This document shows, in pieces, positions 34,301 to 42,060 of a stretch of 64,000 bases of DNA. Every line of letters starts with the position of its first letter. Position 1 is the stretch's first letter. Both the position numbers and the translations under genes were made by a program. The stretch lies in assembly GCA_946529215.1 (NCBI GenBank), contig CAMMZC010000005.1, forward strand, positions 59,775 to 123,774. The letters are read 5' to 3'. Origin of the DNA: an uncultured Clostridia bacterium (GTDB taxonomy: Bacteria; Bacillota; Clostridia; TANB77; CAG-508). The notes under the pieces were generated by a model that was not told where the DNA came from, searched no databases, and saw nothing but the letters and a program-made list of their open reading frames with translations.

Positions 34301-34730
34301 TTACTCCTACCCATAGTGATCCAACTGCAATAGGGACAATTGAACCAAATGCAACAGATGTAGCAAGAGCTGTTAAGCCAATAGCCTCTCCTATTGTAGC
34401 AGCGATCGGCACTAGTACACCACCCACAAAAGCTACAGCTACAAATGCTACAAATAATACAGTTATAATAGCAAATATTTTTCTAAAGCGGTCTGCTATT
34501 TCTCCTTTTTTATTTACTCTAATTAAAGTATTGTCTTGTCCTAATAAAACACTTTGTGATATATTCATAAATCCATCTGCCAATCCTACCAAAAGATCGC
34601 ATACTGGTTCCATAAGTGTTCCACCAATTCCAGCTTTAACTGGAGTTGGCTCAACAAAAGACATTGAAAATATTAGAGAAAAAATTATAACTATTTTTTT
34701 CCAAATACTTCTATTCGCAAAAATTTTCAT
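31350..34730 (-). CDS. VirB6/TrbL-like polytopic T4SS protein with tandem repeats
   Basis: About 1126 residues: a signal-like N terminus, helices near 80-150, an extracytoplasmic stretch, then seven or so helices (about 340-620), as in VirB6/TrbL channel proteins. The soluble C-terminal region carries a tandem pair of about 61-residue repeats (DNA 32269-32640) with MRDAELDES, NEQLQMWDNDARS and YQQILRESGYSDEQIA. A Gly/Ala-rich hydrophobic segment follows. Within the helical part SSTSEQKAKYKELLQDWIIG resembles the pilin motif of the upstream genes. ATG at 34730 is preferred because AAAGGA abuts the ATG at 34742. Confidence 0.75.
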   Translation of the reverse strand: MKIFANRSIWKKIVIIFSLIFSMSFVEPTPVKAGIGGTLMEPVCDLLVGLADGFMNISQSVLLGQDNTLIRVNKKGEIADRFRKIFAIITVLFVAFVAVAFVGGVLVPIAATIGEAIGLTALATSVAFGSIVPIAVGSLWVGVMAYDSDLFEDEIVLPMYSLSPEKIFSNTYPIFDVNFFNPNSTAIKYEWAHKNSLSEEAEERYSAKGKYVKIDKEKEEKLDFSNAVDITEEFKKDFSTWQSNDGQINEELIDAKQIEVNGEKYVQYNIRQTYGDGGSSIRTEKRMLNDGANNDNQGSSSNGSSDANGAEESMDKFAITKELQNTIKFWYRILKILAIVSMMSVLVYIGIRILLSSTSEQKAKYKELLQDWIIGMVLLFTMQYIMVFANIAVDHLTDLMGSINPLGEVALIPDENGAIEKELSQWNIEVKEEEQEGNGLIVAKRDNVIIWRTDLMGQFRIALQHNKDNSEEYIGYTIMYIVLVIYTGTFILTYIKRVILMAFLTIISPLVALTYPIDKVNDGTAQGFNYWFKEYIFNLLLQPVHLLIYTVFISTAIRFATKNMIYALVVLGFITQAEKILRQMFNFSKANTPGIFAGPAGAALTMSGMKWLMGHGPQGSIKSGGAKSSNVSTSSNNGNNGFLKTKNDKYDKDKVIRDWLGNESTNSSKEKLAKSTGNITNKPTTDNNNQTSSLSLLERMRDAELDESTYIPDNEQLQMWDNDARSDNSDNGMPYSDSEYQQILRESGYSDEQIANIMQSPLGRMRDAELDESKYLPNNEQLQMWDNDARSESSDNGMTYSDKEYQQILQDSGYSNDEIAHIMGTNPSNSDNIEQSVQNEDNISIVENGNENNSDIAENGNEDNTSISEKINESLNKGQELERPSFRRALGATASVYGEGIKDKIRDSLQNAHPGRTLGRAMGAAIGATAFGTAGIAMGVASGDLKNVMTNGIAGVAGGAKVGSGTVNSVSSTLSVDGLHEVFDKSYYGEELIAKQNREKIATSKEWIDEIMETEGLPKVEAIKRAKELAEYLKYDKSLNASKCMKLDKHRKRKTVKKPGETKPVPMSIQEVTEFYKMIPKYGIANMKGPDDRDKLTKQVASDLHINENSAERLVDEARELYIDTE

Positions 34731-34812
34731 CTTTTTATTCATTCCTTTCTTGCTTTGTACAAAAGTGCATTTAGTTATATATATAATTAATTTTAACTAA
34801 ATACACCTTATC

Positions 34813-36765
34813 TTATTTCTGTTGTTCTTTTGCGATTTTATTTAAGTTTGTTTCAACAAATTCAAACTCTTTTTTCGTTGGCATAATTTTTAAAATACAA
34901 GTTTCTGCACCAACTTTTAAAAGTCCTTCACCTCTTTGGCATGTTACCAAAAATCCTGCTTCACCTTCAGAAAGTTTAAATACTTCTTTAAGGTATTGTA
35001 TTTCTGATTTATCTTGTGCTAAAAATAGTTTCGTATCTGAAGATGTAAGAACAGCTTGAGCTTCTGGTTTTTCATAAAAGTCTTGGAATCTTTGAGATAT
35101 AATTGCTAAAGATACATTTCTTTTTCTAGCACGTCTTGCCATTTTGTTTAAGAAATCTACAGCTTCTGGGTATGGAAGTAACATCCATGCCTCATCAACC
35201 AAAACTCTTTTTCTTTTTGCCTTTTTTCTATCTTCACTATTTTTCTTAACATATTTTTCCCAAATCCAAGAAAGTAATATTTGTTGTGCAAGTGGTCTTG
35301 CAAATCTTTCTTCTAGTTGAGAAATATCTATATTAATAAATGGTGCATCATCTAATAAATCAAATGTAGATTGTCCATCAAAATACGCCATTTGTCCATC
35401 ATAAGCTCTAACATATTGTTTCATAACTTTAAGTAAATAACTATAATGATATTCATAATTCTTGTTTGTATTTTCTTCTGCTTTTTTTACCAATCTTTTA
35501 TACCAGCTACCTATTGTAGGCATTGGCTTTCTCTTTTTGTATAGTTCGTTTCCTGTCATATAATTATTACTATCTTGAATATACAAACTACTTGGATTGC
35601 TGTTAATTCCTAGAGCTGCATATTCTTCATAAATAATTTCTGCAATTATTTGTTTTGTAAGCTCATTTACTTCTTCACTCTTTGTACTTCCTTTTGCCAT
35701 TGTAACTAGTGCTTGAGTTACGTCCTCTACTTTATTTTCAATGTTTACAACCATTCTCTCTTTTCCTGTAATTTCATCTTTTATAGTTTCTGTTTCTACA
35801 TCAAATAAATTAATTACAGTTTTTGAAGTTGGACTTATTACAACATTTATTCCTCCCAAAGCTTCGGCAACAATTGTGTATTCCCCTTCAGCATCTAATG
35901 CTAAACTTTCTATTCCCATCAAAACTGATGACCTAGAAATTAAAGTTTTCATTGTAACTGATTTTCCTGCACCAGATTTAGCAAATATAACCATATTGTA
36001 ATTTGTTAGAGAGCTATGGAAGTTATCAAATAATACTGGTGTTCCAGTTTGTTTATTAAAACCTATAGGAACTCCTGTAGGATGTCCTACTTCTGAAGTT
36101 GTAAAAGGAAATACTGTTCCCATTGAGTTTCTATCAAATGTGTGTATTTTTTTTACTTTATCATTTGCTAAAGGTAAATTACTTTGAAAAGCTTCTTCTT
36201 GCATTCCCCATGCAGTTTTTATACCAACAAGACTTTTAGACATTTCTGAAGAAAGCATTTTTGTATATCTATCTAAGTCTTCCAAATTATATGTAAATAA
36301 AGTTGAAATAACAGAAGCTTCAAATAATTTATTAAAACCTGCTGCAATTTGATCTCTTAGTTCTTCTGCTTCAAATCTTTTTTGTGTTAAAGTACTTTCT
36401 CTGTTTATATTTCCTCTATCTGCAGCAACAATTCTTTCTGTTTCAAGTTCATTTATTGCTCTATTTAATTCATTTTGTGATTTATCTTCTTTTACAGGAT
36501 TTATAAATATAGATGTATTTATATCTCCAAACATATACAAATCACGAAATATTTCAGGGAATGTTGTCATACGAGGTAAAGAAGATACAAAGAAACTTCT
36601 AGCATATCTTTTTGCACTTGAAATTATTTCTAAATGATCTATATTTGAAGCATCTATTCCTGAAGGAGCAATAATCTCTTTTAAAGTTTTTCTCTTTAAA
36701 AATCTGTTAACTTCATTATGCTGACTTTCTAGGTCTTCCTGCTCTCTTAATTTTTTCTTGGCCAT
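34813..36765 (-). CDS. VirB4-like T4SS ATPase (motor domain gene)
   Basis: The 650-residue protein has Walker A AKSGAGKS (262-269), then DAEGEYT, and Walker B VLVDEAWMLL near 510. The C-terminal motif ARKRNVSLAIISQRFQDF is typical of VirB4/TraC ATPases. These energise pilus assembly and substrate transfer at the inner membrane. AAGGAGGT precedes the start 8 bases away, inside the 3' end of the previous gene (50-bp overlap). The N-terminal VirB4 domain is encoded by the separate preceding gene, so VirB4 is split. Confidence 0.9.
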   Translation of the reverse strand: MAKKKLREQEDLESQHNEVNRFLKRKTLKEIIAPSGIDASNIDHLEIISSAKRYARSFFVSSLPRMTTFPEIFRDLYMFGDINTSIFINPVKEDKSQNELNRAINELETERIVAADRGNINRESTLTQKRFEAEELRDQIAAGFNKLFEASVISTLFTYNLEDLDRYTKMLSSEMSKSLVGIKTAWGMQEEAFQSNLPLANDKVKKIHTFDRNSMGTVFPFTTSEVGHPTGVPIGFNKQTGTPVLFDNFHSSLTNYNMVIFAKSGAGKSVTMKTLISRSSVLMGIESLALDAEGEYTIVAEALGGINVVISPTSKTVINLFDVETETIKDEITGKERMVVNIENKVEDVTQALVTMAKGSTKSEEVNELTKQIIAEIIYEEYAALGINSNPSSLYIQDSNNYMTGNELYKKRKPMPTIGSWYKRLVKKAEENTNKNYEYHYSYLLKVMKQYVRAYDGQMAYFDGQSTFDLLDDAPFINIDISQLEERFARPLAQQILLSWIWEKYVKKNSEDRKKAKRKRVLVDEAWMLLPYPEAVDFLNKMARRARKRNVSLAIISQRFQDFYEKPEAQAVLTSSDTKLFLAQDKSEIQYLKEVFKLSEGEAGFLVTCQRGEGLLKVGAETCILKIMPTKKEFEFVETNLNKIAKEQQK

Positions 36766-37945
36766 TTTCTTCTACCTCCTTAGTTTTGCTTTTCCTTTTT
36801 GTATTTTTCTTTTCTTCAACTTTTTGTTTCGATTCTTCTACAACTTCTTCTCCTAAAATATCTTGATTATCTTCTATAATAAGATTTGCCATTGCTCTTA
36901 CTATATCATCATATTCTTTTTGTTTTTCCCTTAATTGTCTTTCTACTTCTCTTTCTTGTCTAACTTCTGCTACAGCTTCATTTGCCATATTTATTGCATC
37001 TCTTTCAATTTGCTTATCTAGTTCTTCCATTTTCTTTTCTAAAACATCTTGAGATGTAGTATATAAACTATCATATCCTGAACTTATTGCTTTATTTAAA
37101 TCATATACTTCAGCTTCATCTCTGTTATATGCTGTATATAATAGTTCTGCAAGTTCATTTGAATCTAAGATCTTTCCATTAATTCCACATACAGAAAGCA
37201 AACTTATTGTAGATTGAGCTCTTGTATATAATTCTGAAAAAGCAATTCCACTAATTTCTTCTTTTGAATATATACTATTATTCGCTTCCTCTGGAAAATA
37301 TGATAAAACTATATAATACTGCTTTGTTAATATATTTCTATTTAAGCTCATTCTTTGCGTATTATTTACTATATCTACTCCATATTCGTACAAATTACGA
37401 GCTTTAATTACTTCAAATCTTTGTGCATCTAATTGTCTATTATCAAATTTACCACTACGTACTTTTTGATTATATTCAAATTCTTTTTGGTTTAAATTAT
37501 TTTTTAAACTATTTACCTTCTCCTTATATGTATTTATACTATTTGTTAAATTTACTGTTCTTGTTTGTATATAAATTTGGATTGGACCTCTTAATGTATT
37601 TAGGTATTGTAAAAAGCCTTGTTCAACACTATTTTTTTCGACTGCAGACATTAAATCAAAATTAATTCCTTGGCAATTGACAACCATTAGATATCTTTTT
37701 CCATCTTTTTGAACTATCATATTATCTTCAATTTTGTCAAATTCCATAAAATTAAAAATGGATTGAACATTGTATAATTGTTGAACTTTTGATTTTTTAC
37801 CAGCATTTTTGTCTATAGTCTCTTTTTTTTCTCTATTATTTGCTGTAAGTTTTATTATAACATATATTCCAATTAATACTATTAGAACTATTACCATAAC
37901 TCCCAACACAACTATTAAAAGATTTGCTATTTCATTATTTGTCAT
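36716..37945 (-). CDS. VirB4 N-terminal-domain-like membrane protein
   Basis: The 409-residue protein has a transmembrane helix at 8-32, then a domain containing VQQLYNVQSIFNFMEFDKIE and RGPIQIYIQTRTVNLTNSIN. This resembles the N-terminal part of VirB4/PrgI-type partners in Gram-positive conjugation systems. The C terminus is a long charged coiled coil ending in a basic tail. ATG at 37945 has GAGGAGG upstream and overlaps the stop of the PrgI-like gene. A similar but shorter partner is encoded at 61741-62325. The name is an inference from pattern and position. Confidence 0.7.
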   Translation of the reverse strand: MTNNEIANLLIVVLGVMVIVLIVLIGIYVIIKLTANNREKKETIDKNAGKKSKVQQLYNVQSIFNFMEFDKIEDNMIVQKDGKRYLMVVNCQGINFDLMSAVEKNSVEQGFLQYLNTLRGPIQIYIQTRTVNLTNSINTYKEKVNSLKNNLNQKEFEYNQKVRSGKFDNRQLDAQRFEVIKARNLYEYGVDIVNNTQRMSLNRNILTKQYYIVLSYFPEEANNSIYSKEEISGIAFSELYTRAQSTISLLSVCGINGKILDSNELAELLYTAYNRDEAEVYDLNKAISSGYDSLYTTSQDVLEKKMEELDKQIERDAINMANEAVAEVRQEREVERQLREKQKEYDDIVRAMANLIIEDNQDILGEEVVEESKQKVEEKKNTKRKSKTKEVEENGQEKIKRAGRPRKSA

Positions 37946-38288
37946 CTTTTGTTTCCTCCTCTTTATATACATATATTTTATTGTTTTTTCTTTTAAACTT
38001 TACCCATCTTAAAAAAACTGCATCTATTGCCTCTCCTCCAACTTTTCGACTAAAGTTTAAATTCGCATTATCTGGTATTTTGAAAGTGCCAATTGCGAAA
38101 CCTAAAAGTCCAAATAAAACAATAAAAACTAATCCTATTGTTTTTAATTTTAACATACTAAATATTAGATAAAACAAAATTCCTATTCCTGCACCACCTA
38201 TTGTAAATAAAAATGACTTTGTAGAAAATATAAATAATATTTTGCTTTCACCTTTATAATTTCTTGGTATATTATATGGTCCTCCCAT
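37935..38288 (-). CDS. PrgI-family T4SS membrane protein
   Basis: The 117-residue protein starts GPYNIPRNYKGESKILFIFS, a PrgI-like N terminus, followed by two hydrophobic helices (about 27-70). It then reads IPDNANLNFSRKVGGEAIDAVFLRW. PrgI-type proteins are small inner-membrane partners encoded immediately before VirB4 in Gram-positive systems. AAGGAGGAAATA gives a strong start. The stop overlaps the next gene by 11 bases. Confidence 0.85.
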   Translation of the reverse strand: MGGPYNIPRNYKGESKILFIFSTKSFLFTIGGAGIGILFYLIFSMLKLKTIGLVFIVLFGLLGFAIGTFKIPDNANLNFSRKVGGEAIDAVFLRWVKFKRKNNKIYVYKEEETKDDK

Positions 38289-38439
38289 TATTTCCTCCTT
38301 ATGTTTTTGGATACGATTCTCCTATTTTCACTACATATATTATAACAGAAAATATCAATAAATGGAATAGTTTATCGAAAAAAAATATTTTTGTAATAGT
38401 TTTGTAAAAGAAATGTAATATTTAGCATATTTCTGTACA

Positions 38440-38466
38440 ATAAAAAGAGACCCCAAAAAGGTCTCT
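38440..38466 (-). terminator. Terminator between the pilin genes and the rest of the T4SS-like operon
   Basis: On the minus strand AGAGACC (38466-38460) pairs with GGTCTCT (38452-38446) and is followed by TTTTTATT. It lies after the third pilin-like gene and would limit read-through into the machinery genes. Confidence 0.88.
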
Positions 38467-38492
38467 CATACTTATTTTTCGTTTTATGTAGA

Positions 38493-38900
38493 CTATGCTA
38501 TATTTCCAGAGAAAGTAATTATTGCTTGAGCAATTCCTGCTGCACTGAATAATAGTACTGCACCTACTAAATAAGGTATAAATACTTTTTTGTATTCAGC
38601 TTTTTCTTCAGCACTTCCAATCATATATTTAATACCTAAATACATAAGAATTATAACAGCTGCAACTACTCCAACGTTTCTAATTACTTTAGCTATTCCG
38701 TTACCAATATCTCTTACCTTATCTACATTAACAGTTGAGCCTTGTCCTGTTATTTGATTTGCTTGTATATCAGCATTAGCGCTTTTATCATCCTTTTTTG
38801 TATCTTTATTATTTGCAGCAAAGCTAGCTGTTGTAAAACAAAATACACACATAATAGCTAATAATAATATACTAATTAATTTCATTGTTTTTCTGTTCAT
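38493..38900 (-). CDS. VirB2/TrbC-like pilin (third of three)
   Basis: The 135-residue protein has a signal peptide (MKLISILLLAIMCVFCFTTASFA, cleaved after ASFA), a polar segment with KKDDKSANADIQAN, and two hydrophobic helices around IGSAEEKAEYKKVFIPYLVG. The EEKA...PYLVG hairpin is shared by all three pilin-like proteins here. AAAGGAGG is 9 bases before the start. It is separated from the machinery genes by a terminator, which could give it and its neighbours a higher copy number. Confidence 0.85.
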   Translation of the reverse strand: MNRKTMKLISILLLAIMCVFCFTTASFAANNKDTKKDDKSANADIQANQITGQGSTVNVDKVRDIGNGIAKVIRNVGVVAAVIILMYLGIKYMIGSAEEKAEYKKVFIPYLVGAVLLFSAAGIAQAIITFSGNIA

Positions 38901-38975
38901 AGTATTTCCTCCTTTTCTTGATAAATTTTATATATAAAATCTAATAAAAATATTAGAAAGTTATAATCTTATTAA

Positions 38976-39452
38976 TTAAATTTGTCCTAAGACAGTTACT
39001 ACAAGATACCATATTGTAAATGCTCCATATATAACGATATTTCCAATAACATATGGTATCATTTTTTCTTTAATTTTAGCCTTTTCTTCAGCACTTGCAA
39101 TTACATACTGTATTCCTAAAATAATTCCAACTATGACTGTTAAAACAGTTCCAATAGCTAATAATATTTTAAAAATACTATTTGCTTCTTTTTTTATGTT
39201 TTGTTCTATTTCATCAATTTTTGGAAGGCTTTGTTTTAATGCTTCGTTATCTTCTTTATCTATATTTTTATCATCGATTTTCCATTCAATATTCCCATCT
39301 GTAAACTCATCTGCATATTTAAAAGCATCTTTCCAATCCATACTGTCTTTATTTTCTGGTGTTTTTTTTGCTTGTGTACCATATACTGTATTACTACTTA
39401 AAATATATAGTAATAATGTTACCACACTAAATAATTTAATTATTTTTTTCAT
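38976..39452 (-). CDS. VirB2/TrbC-like pilin (second of three)
   Basis: About 158 residues from ATG at 39452, with a signal peptide ending VYG. The mature part carries an acidic region (WKIDDKNIDKEDNEALKQS) and the VirB2-like double helix with IASAEEKAKIKEKMIPYVIG. The acidic extension is absent from the other two. The upstream region is nearly identical to that of the first pilin gene (AATTGTGGTGAT), showing tandem duplication. Confidence 0.82.
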   Translation of the reverse strand: MKKIIKLFSVVTLLLYILSSNTVYGTQAKKTPENKDSMDWKDAFKYADEFTDGNIEWKIDDKNIDKEDNEALKQSLPKIDEIEQNIKKEANSIFKILLAIGTVLTVIVGIILGIQYVIASAEEKAKIKEKMIPYVIGNIVIYGAFTIWYLVVTVLGQI

Positions 39453-39491
39453 TTTTATCACCACAATTCTTTTATTAAATCTTGTTTTACA

Positions 39492-39893
39492 TTAAAATGT
39501 TTTTACGATTTCATATATTAATGATGGTAATAATGTTACTGCTACTATCATTACAACTCCAATTATGTATCCTGGCAATGATTCTTTTATAATTGACTTT
39601 TCTTCTGTACTTGCAATCATATTTCTAAAACCTATAAACATTAATGCAAGAACAGCAACTACTATTCCAATATTTCTTAATGCTTTTACAACAATATTCG
39701 CTTTATTTTTTATTTCAGATTGACCAACATTTTCATTTGTTGGTTTATACCAATCTGGAGATTGAGAAGTCCATTTAGTAGATTTACCTTTTCCTCCTCC
39801 TCCTTCATCATTTCTAGCATATGTAGTATTGTATTGTATTGATATTGTCATAAGCATAATCAATATTATAAAAATTCTAATTATTTTTTTCAT
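39492..39893 (-). CDS. VirB2/TrbC-like pilin (first of three)
   Basis: About 133 residues from ATG at 39893, with a signal peptide ending TYA. A Gly-rich linker (GGGGKGKST) and the VirB2-like hairpin IASTEEKSIIKESLPGYIIG follow. It is the first gene after the operon promoter. The three pilin-like genes lie in tandem with about 39-75 bp gaps. A mixed pilus or role-specific subunits are inferred from their divergence. Confidence 0.82.
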   Translation of the reverse strand: MKKIIRIFIILIMLMTISIQYNTTYARNDEGGGGKGKSTKWTSQSPDWYKPTNENVGQSEIKNKANIVVKALRNIGIVVAVLALMFIGFRNMIASTEEKSIIKESLPGYIIGVVMIVAVTLLPSLIYEIVKTF

Positions 39894-39917
39894 ATTCATC
39901 ACCACAATTCTAATTTA

Positions 39918-39970
39918 ATTATACACTATTTTTTAAATTGTTGCAAGTTTTTGTGAAATTTTTGTGAAAT
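39918..39970 (-). promoter_or_regulatory. Promoter of the T4SS-like operon with upstream direct repeats
   Basis: TTGCAA (39946-39941), 17 bp and TATAAT (39923-39918) precede the first pilin gene. Immediately upstream are two tandem ATTTCACAAAAA boxes 11 bp apart (39970-39948), a possible operator. Confidence 0.75.
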
Positions 39971-39989
39971 TTTGTAAAAATTTATATTT

Positions 39990-41519
39990 TTATGTTTTAG
40001 GTATTATTGTTTCAATTGGGCAGTAATTATCTGTTAAGACCTTTGCTTTACTGTAATCAATATTAATATTGTCTTCAAAGTTAATAGCATCATTTGTGGC
40101 AACAACCATATTGTTTTGAACTATATTTTTATCATTTTTATATTTGCAGGGTATAACATACACATTTCTAAAATATTCCTTTAAAGTCTTTACTTCTGCT
40201 TTTATAAATTTTGATTCTTCTCCATCTAATGCAGAAATAATATTCGTTAAATATATTCCATTTTCATTTAAAGAGTTATATATTTTTTCTACTGCTTCAA
40301 GTGTAGTTAAATTTTTTGCAGGTGTATTTCCTGAAAAAGAATCATTTAAAATAGCATCATATTTTTTAGTATTAGAATTCAAATAAATTCTCCCATCTTG
40401 TGTAATAAAATTAAGTCTTTTATTGTTATTTAAATCATAATCTTTTTTTAATTTGTCTAAATAAAAATACTCATTTGCAAGATTTGTTATTTTTTCGTCA
40501 ATTTCAACCACATCCATATTTTTATTTTCAAAATGGCTTATATAATACTTTGGATAAGAATATCCTGCCCCTCCTATCATTAAAACATCATTAATTGAAT
40601 TTGATGATTTAAACATTAAATCATAATATTTAGTATATTCAAAAACTAGTTCATATATTTTATCATTTTCTGTATATGTAGCTGACTCGTGACCATTATC
40701 TATATTTAGATGCCTTACTTTCCCTATTTTATTATTTGTATTATATATTGTAACTTTACCATATTGTGTATCATAATTTACATACATTCCTAGGTTTCCA
40801 TTTTTTACTTTATCACCATTATTCACATTATTCTGATAAAATTTCAAAAAACATACTATATTTATTACTATTGCAATTGTTAGTACTAAAGTTAATTGTA
40901 ATTTTTGCTTTCTTCCAAAATTTTCAAGTAACAAAAAATTCAATAAAAATAAAACTGAAGATAGAACAAATAAAATCTCATTACTACCAAAATTCGGAAC
41001 AAGAACAAATCCTCCTAGAAAAGTTCCTATTATACTTCCTAATGTTGCTAAAGCATAAATTTTTCCTGATATTTTTCCAACATTCTCTAATTTATTCATT
41101 TTTAATTTTATTATTATTGGTGACAACATTCCTATATACATAGATGGTAAAAAGAATAATAATAAAGTTGCAATTATAGCTCCAATTTTTATATCATTTA
41201 TAAAATCAGTTATTAATGATATAAAATATCTTTGTAATAAAGGAATTATTAATACTAATAATCCTGAAGCAATTATATTCATAATTATATTTTTCTCTAA
41301 TTTAAAGTCGTCTTCTTTGCATTTGTCTGCAATAATTCCTCCAATATAATTTCCAACACTAGTACTTAATAGTATTACTCCTATCACACTTGTCCATACT
41401 AAATTTGTACTTCCAAAATATGGAGATAAAATTCTTTGAGCAATTAACTCTAGTATCATATATATTGCATTTACAATAAATAATATTATTTCTAATTTAT
41501 ATTTTTTCAAGTTGTTCAT
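39990..41519 (-). CDS. Membrane-fused spermidine-synthase-like protein
   Basis: The 509-residue protein has about seven transmembrane helices (1-225) and a soluble Rossmann domain of the spermidine/spermine synthase family. Visible motifs are VLMIGGAGYSYPKYY, MDVVEIDEKIT and AILNDSFSGNTPAKNL. Proteins of this fused type are common and their substrate is unproven. The start has GAGAGGAAAAG upstream. It separates the type IV secretion-like operon from a tRNA cluster. Confidence 0.85.
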   Translation of the reverse strand: MNNLKKYKLEIILFIVNAIYMILELIAQRILSPYFGSTNLVWTSVIGVILLSTSVGNYIGGIIADKCKEDDFKLEKNIIMNIIASGLLVLIIPLLQRYFISLITDFINDIKIGAIIATLLLFFLPSMYIGMLSPIIIKLKMNKLENVGKISGKIYALATLGSIIGTFLGGFVLVPNFGSNEILFVLSSVLFLLNFLLLENFGRKQKLQLTLVLTIAIVINIVCFLKFYQNNVNNGDKVKNGNLGMYVNYDTQYGKVTIYNTNNKIGKVRHLNIDNGHESATYTENDKIYELVFEYTKYYDLMFKSSNSINDVLMIGGAGYSYPKYYISHFENKNMDVVEIDEKITNLANEYFYLDKLKKDYDLNNNKRLNFITQDGRIYLNSNTKKYDAILNDSFSGNTPAKNLTTLEAVEKIYNSLNENGIYLTNIISALDGEESKFIKAEVKTLKEYFRNVYVIPCKYKNDKNIVQNNMVVATNDAINFEDNINIDYSKAKVLTDNYCPIETIIPKT

Positions 41520-41566
41520 CTTTTCCTCTCATATTTTTTCTTCTATTATAATTTATATTTTTAAGC

Positions 41567-41610
41567 AAAAAAAGATATAACTTGTCAATGACAACTTTAT
41601 ATCTTTTTTA
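41567..41610. terminator. Terminator between spermidine-synthase-like gene and tRNA-Ser(GCT)
   Basis: AAAAAAGATATAA and TTATATCTTTTTT flank an inner GTC/GAC pair. The T-run serves the tRNA transcript on the minus strand. Confidence 0.85.
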
Positions 41611-41613
41611 TTT

Positions 41614-41703
41614 TGGCGGAGGAAGAGGGGATCGAACCCTCGCGCCGCTTACACGACCTAACAGTTTAGCAAACTGTCCCCTTCACCGCTTGGGTATTCC
41701 TCC
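41614..41703 (-). tRNA. tRNA-Ser (anticodon GCT)
   Basis: The cloverleaf has acceptor GGAGGAA/TTCCTCC, anticodon stem ACAGT/ACTGT with loop TTGCTAA, a long class II variable arm and T-loop TTCGATC. CCA is encoded. Confidence 0.97.
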
Positions 41704-41723
41704 ATAATATTTTTTTAAAAAAT

Positions 41724-41744
41724 GAGTATTGCAAAACAATACTC
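41724..41744 (-). terminator. Terminator after tRNA-Ser(TGA)
   Basis: GAGTATTG and CAATACTC pair around five bases and are followed on the minus strand by ATTTTTT. Confidence 0.85.
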
Positions 41745-41754
41745 TTAAATATGT

Positions 41755-41846
<92 letters not shown>

Positions 41847-41931
41847 GTGTGGCATTGACATATTTAATAATACCACAAGTTATATCAATTTGTCAATACC
41901 TATTTTTCACTTTTTTTAAATTTATTTTTTC

Positions 41932-42060
41932 ATTAAATATATTTTTTCTATTTTTATTGATTAATATATAATTTTAAAATTTATGCGCCGGAGCGACAGC
42001 GACTTAAGACAAAAATTTTAAAATTATATATTAATCATATTTATGCGAAATATATTTAAC
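41932..42060. repeat. Long inverted repeat at the 3' end of the DUF4446 gene
   Basis: Two 24-bp arms, 41959-41982 and 42013-42036, are perfectly complementary (beginning GATTAATATATAATTTTA). They enclose a GC-richer loop with GCGCCGGAGCGACAGCGAC. Further TTAAATATATTT copies pair outside. It could be the operon's transcript end or a mobile palindrome. Confidence 0.7.

Noticed and set aside
31350..39905. Integrative conjugative element
   Set aside because: No integrase, relaxase, coupling protein, or flanking direct repeats were seen, so the operon is described as secretion-like only.
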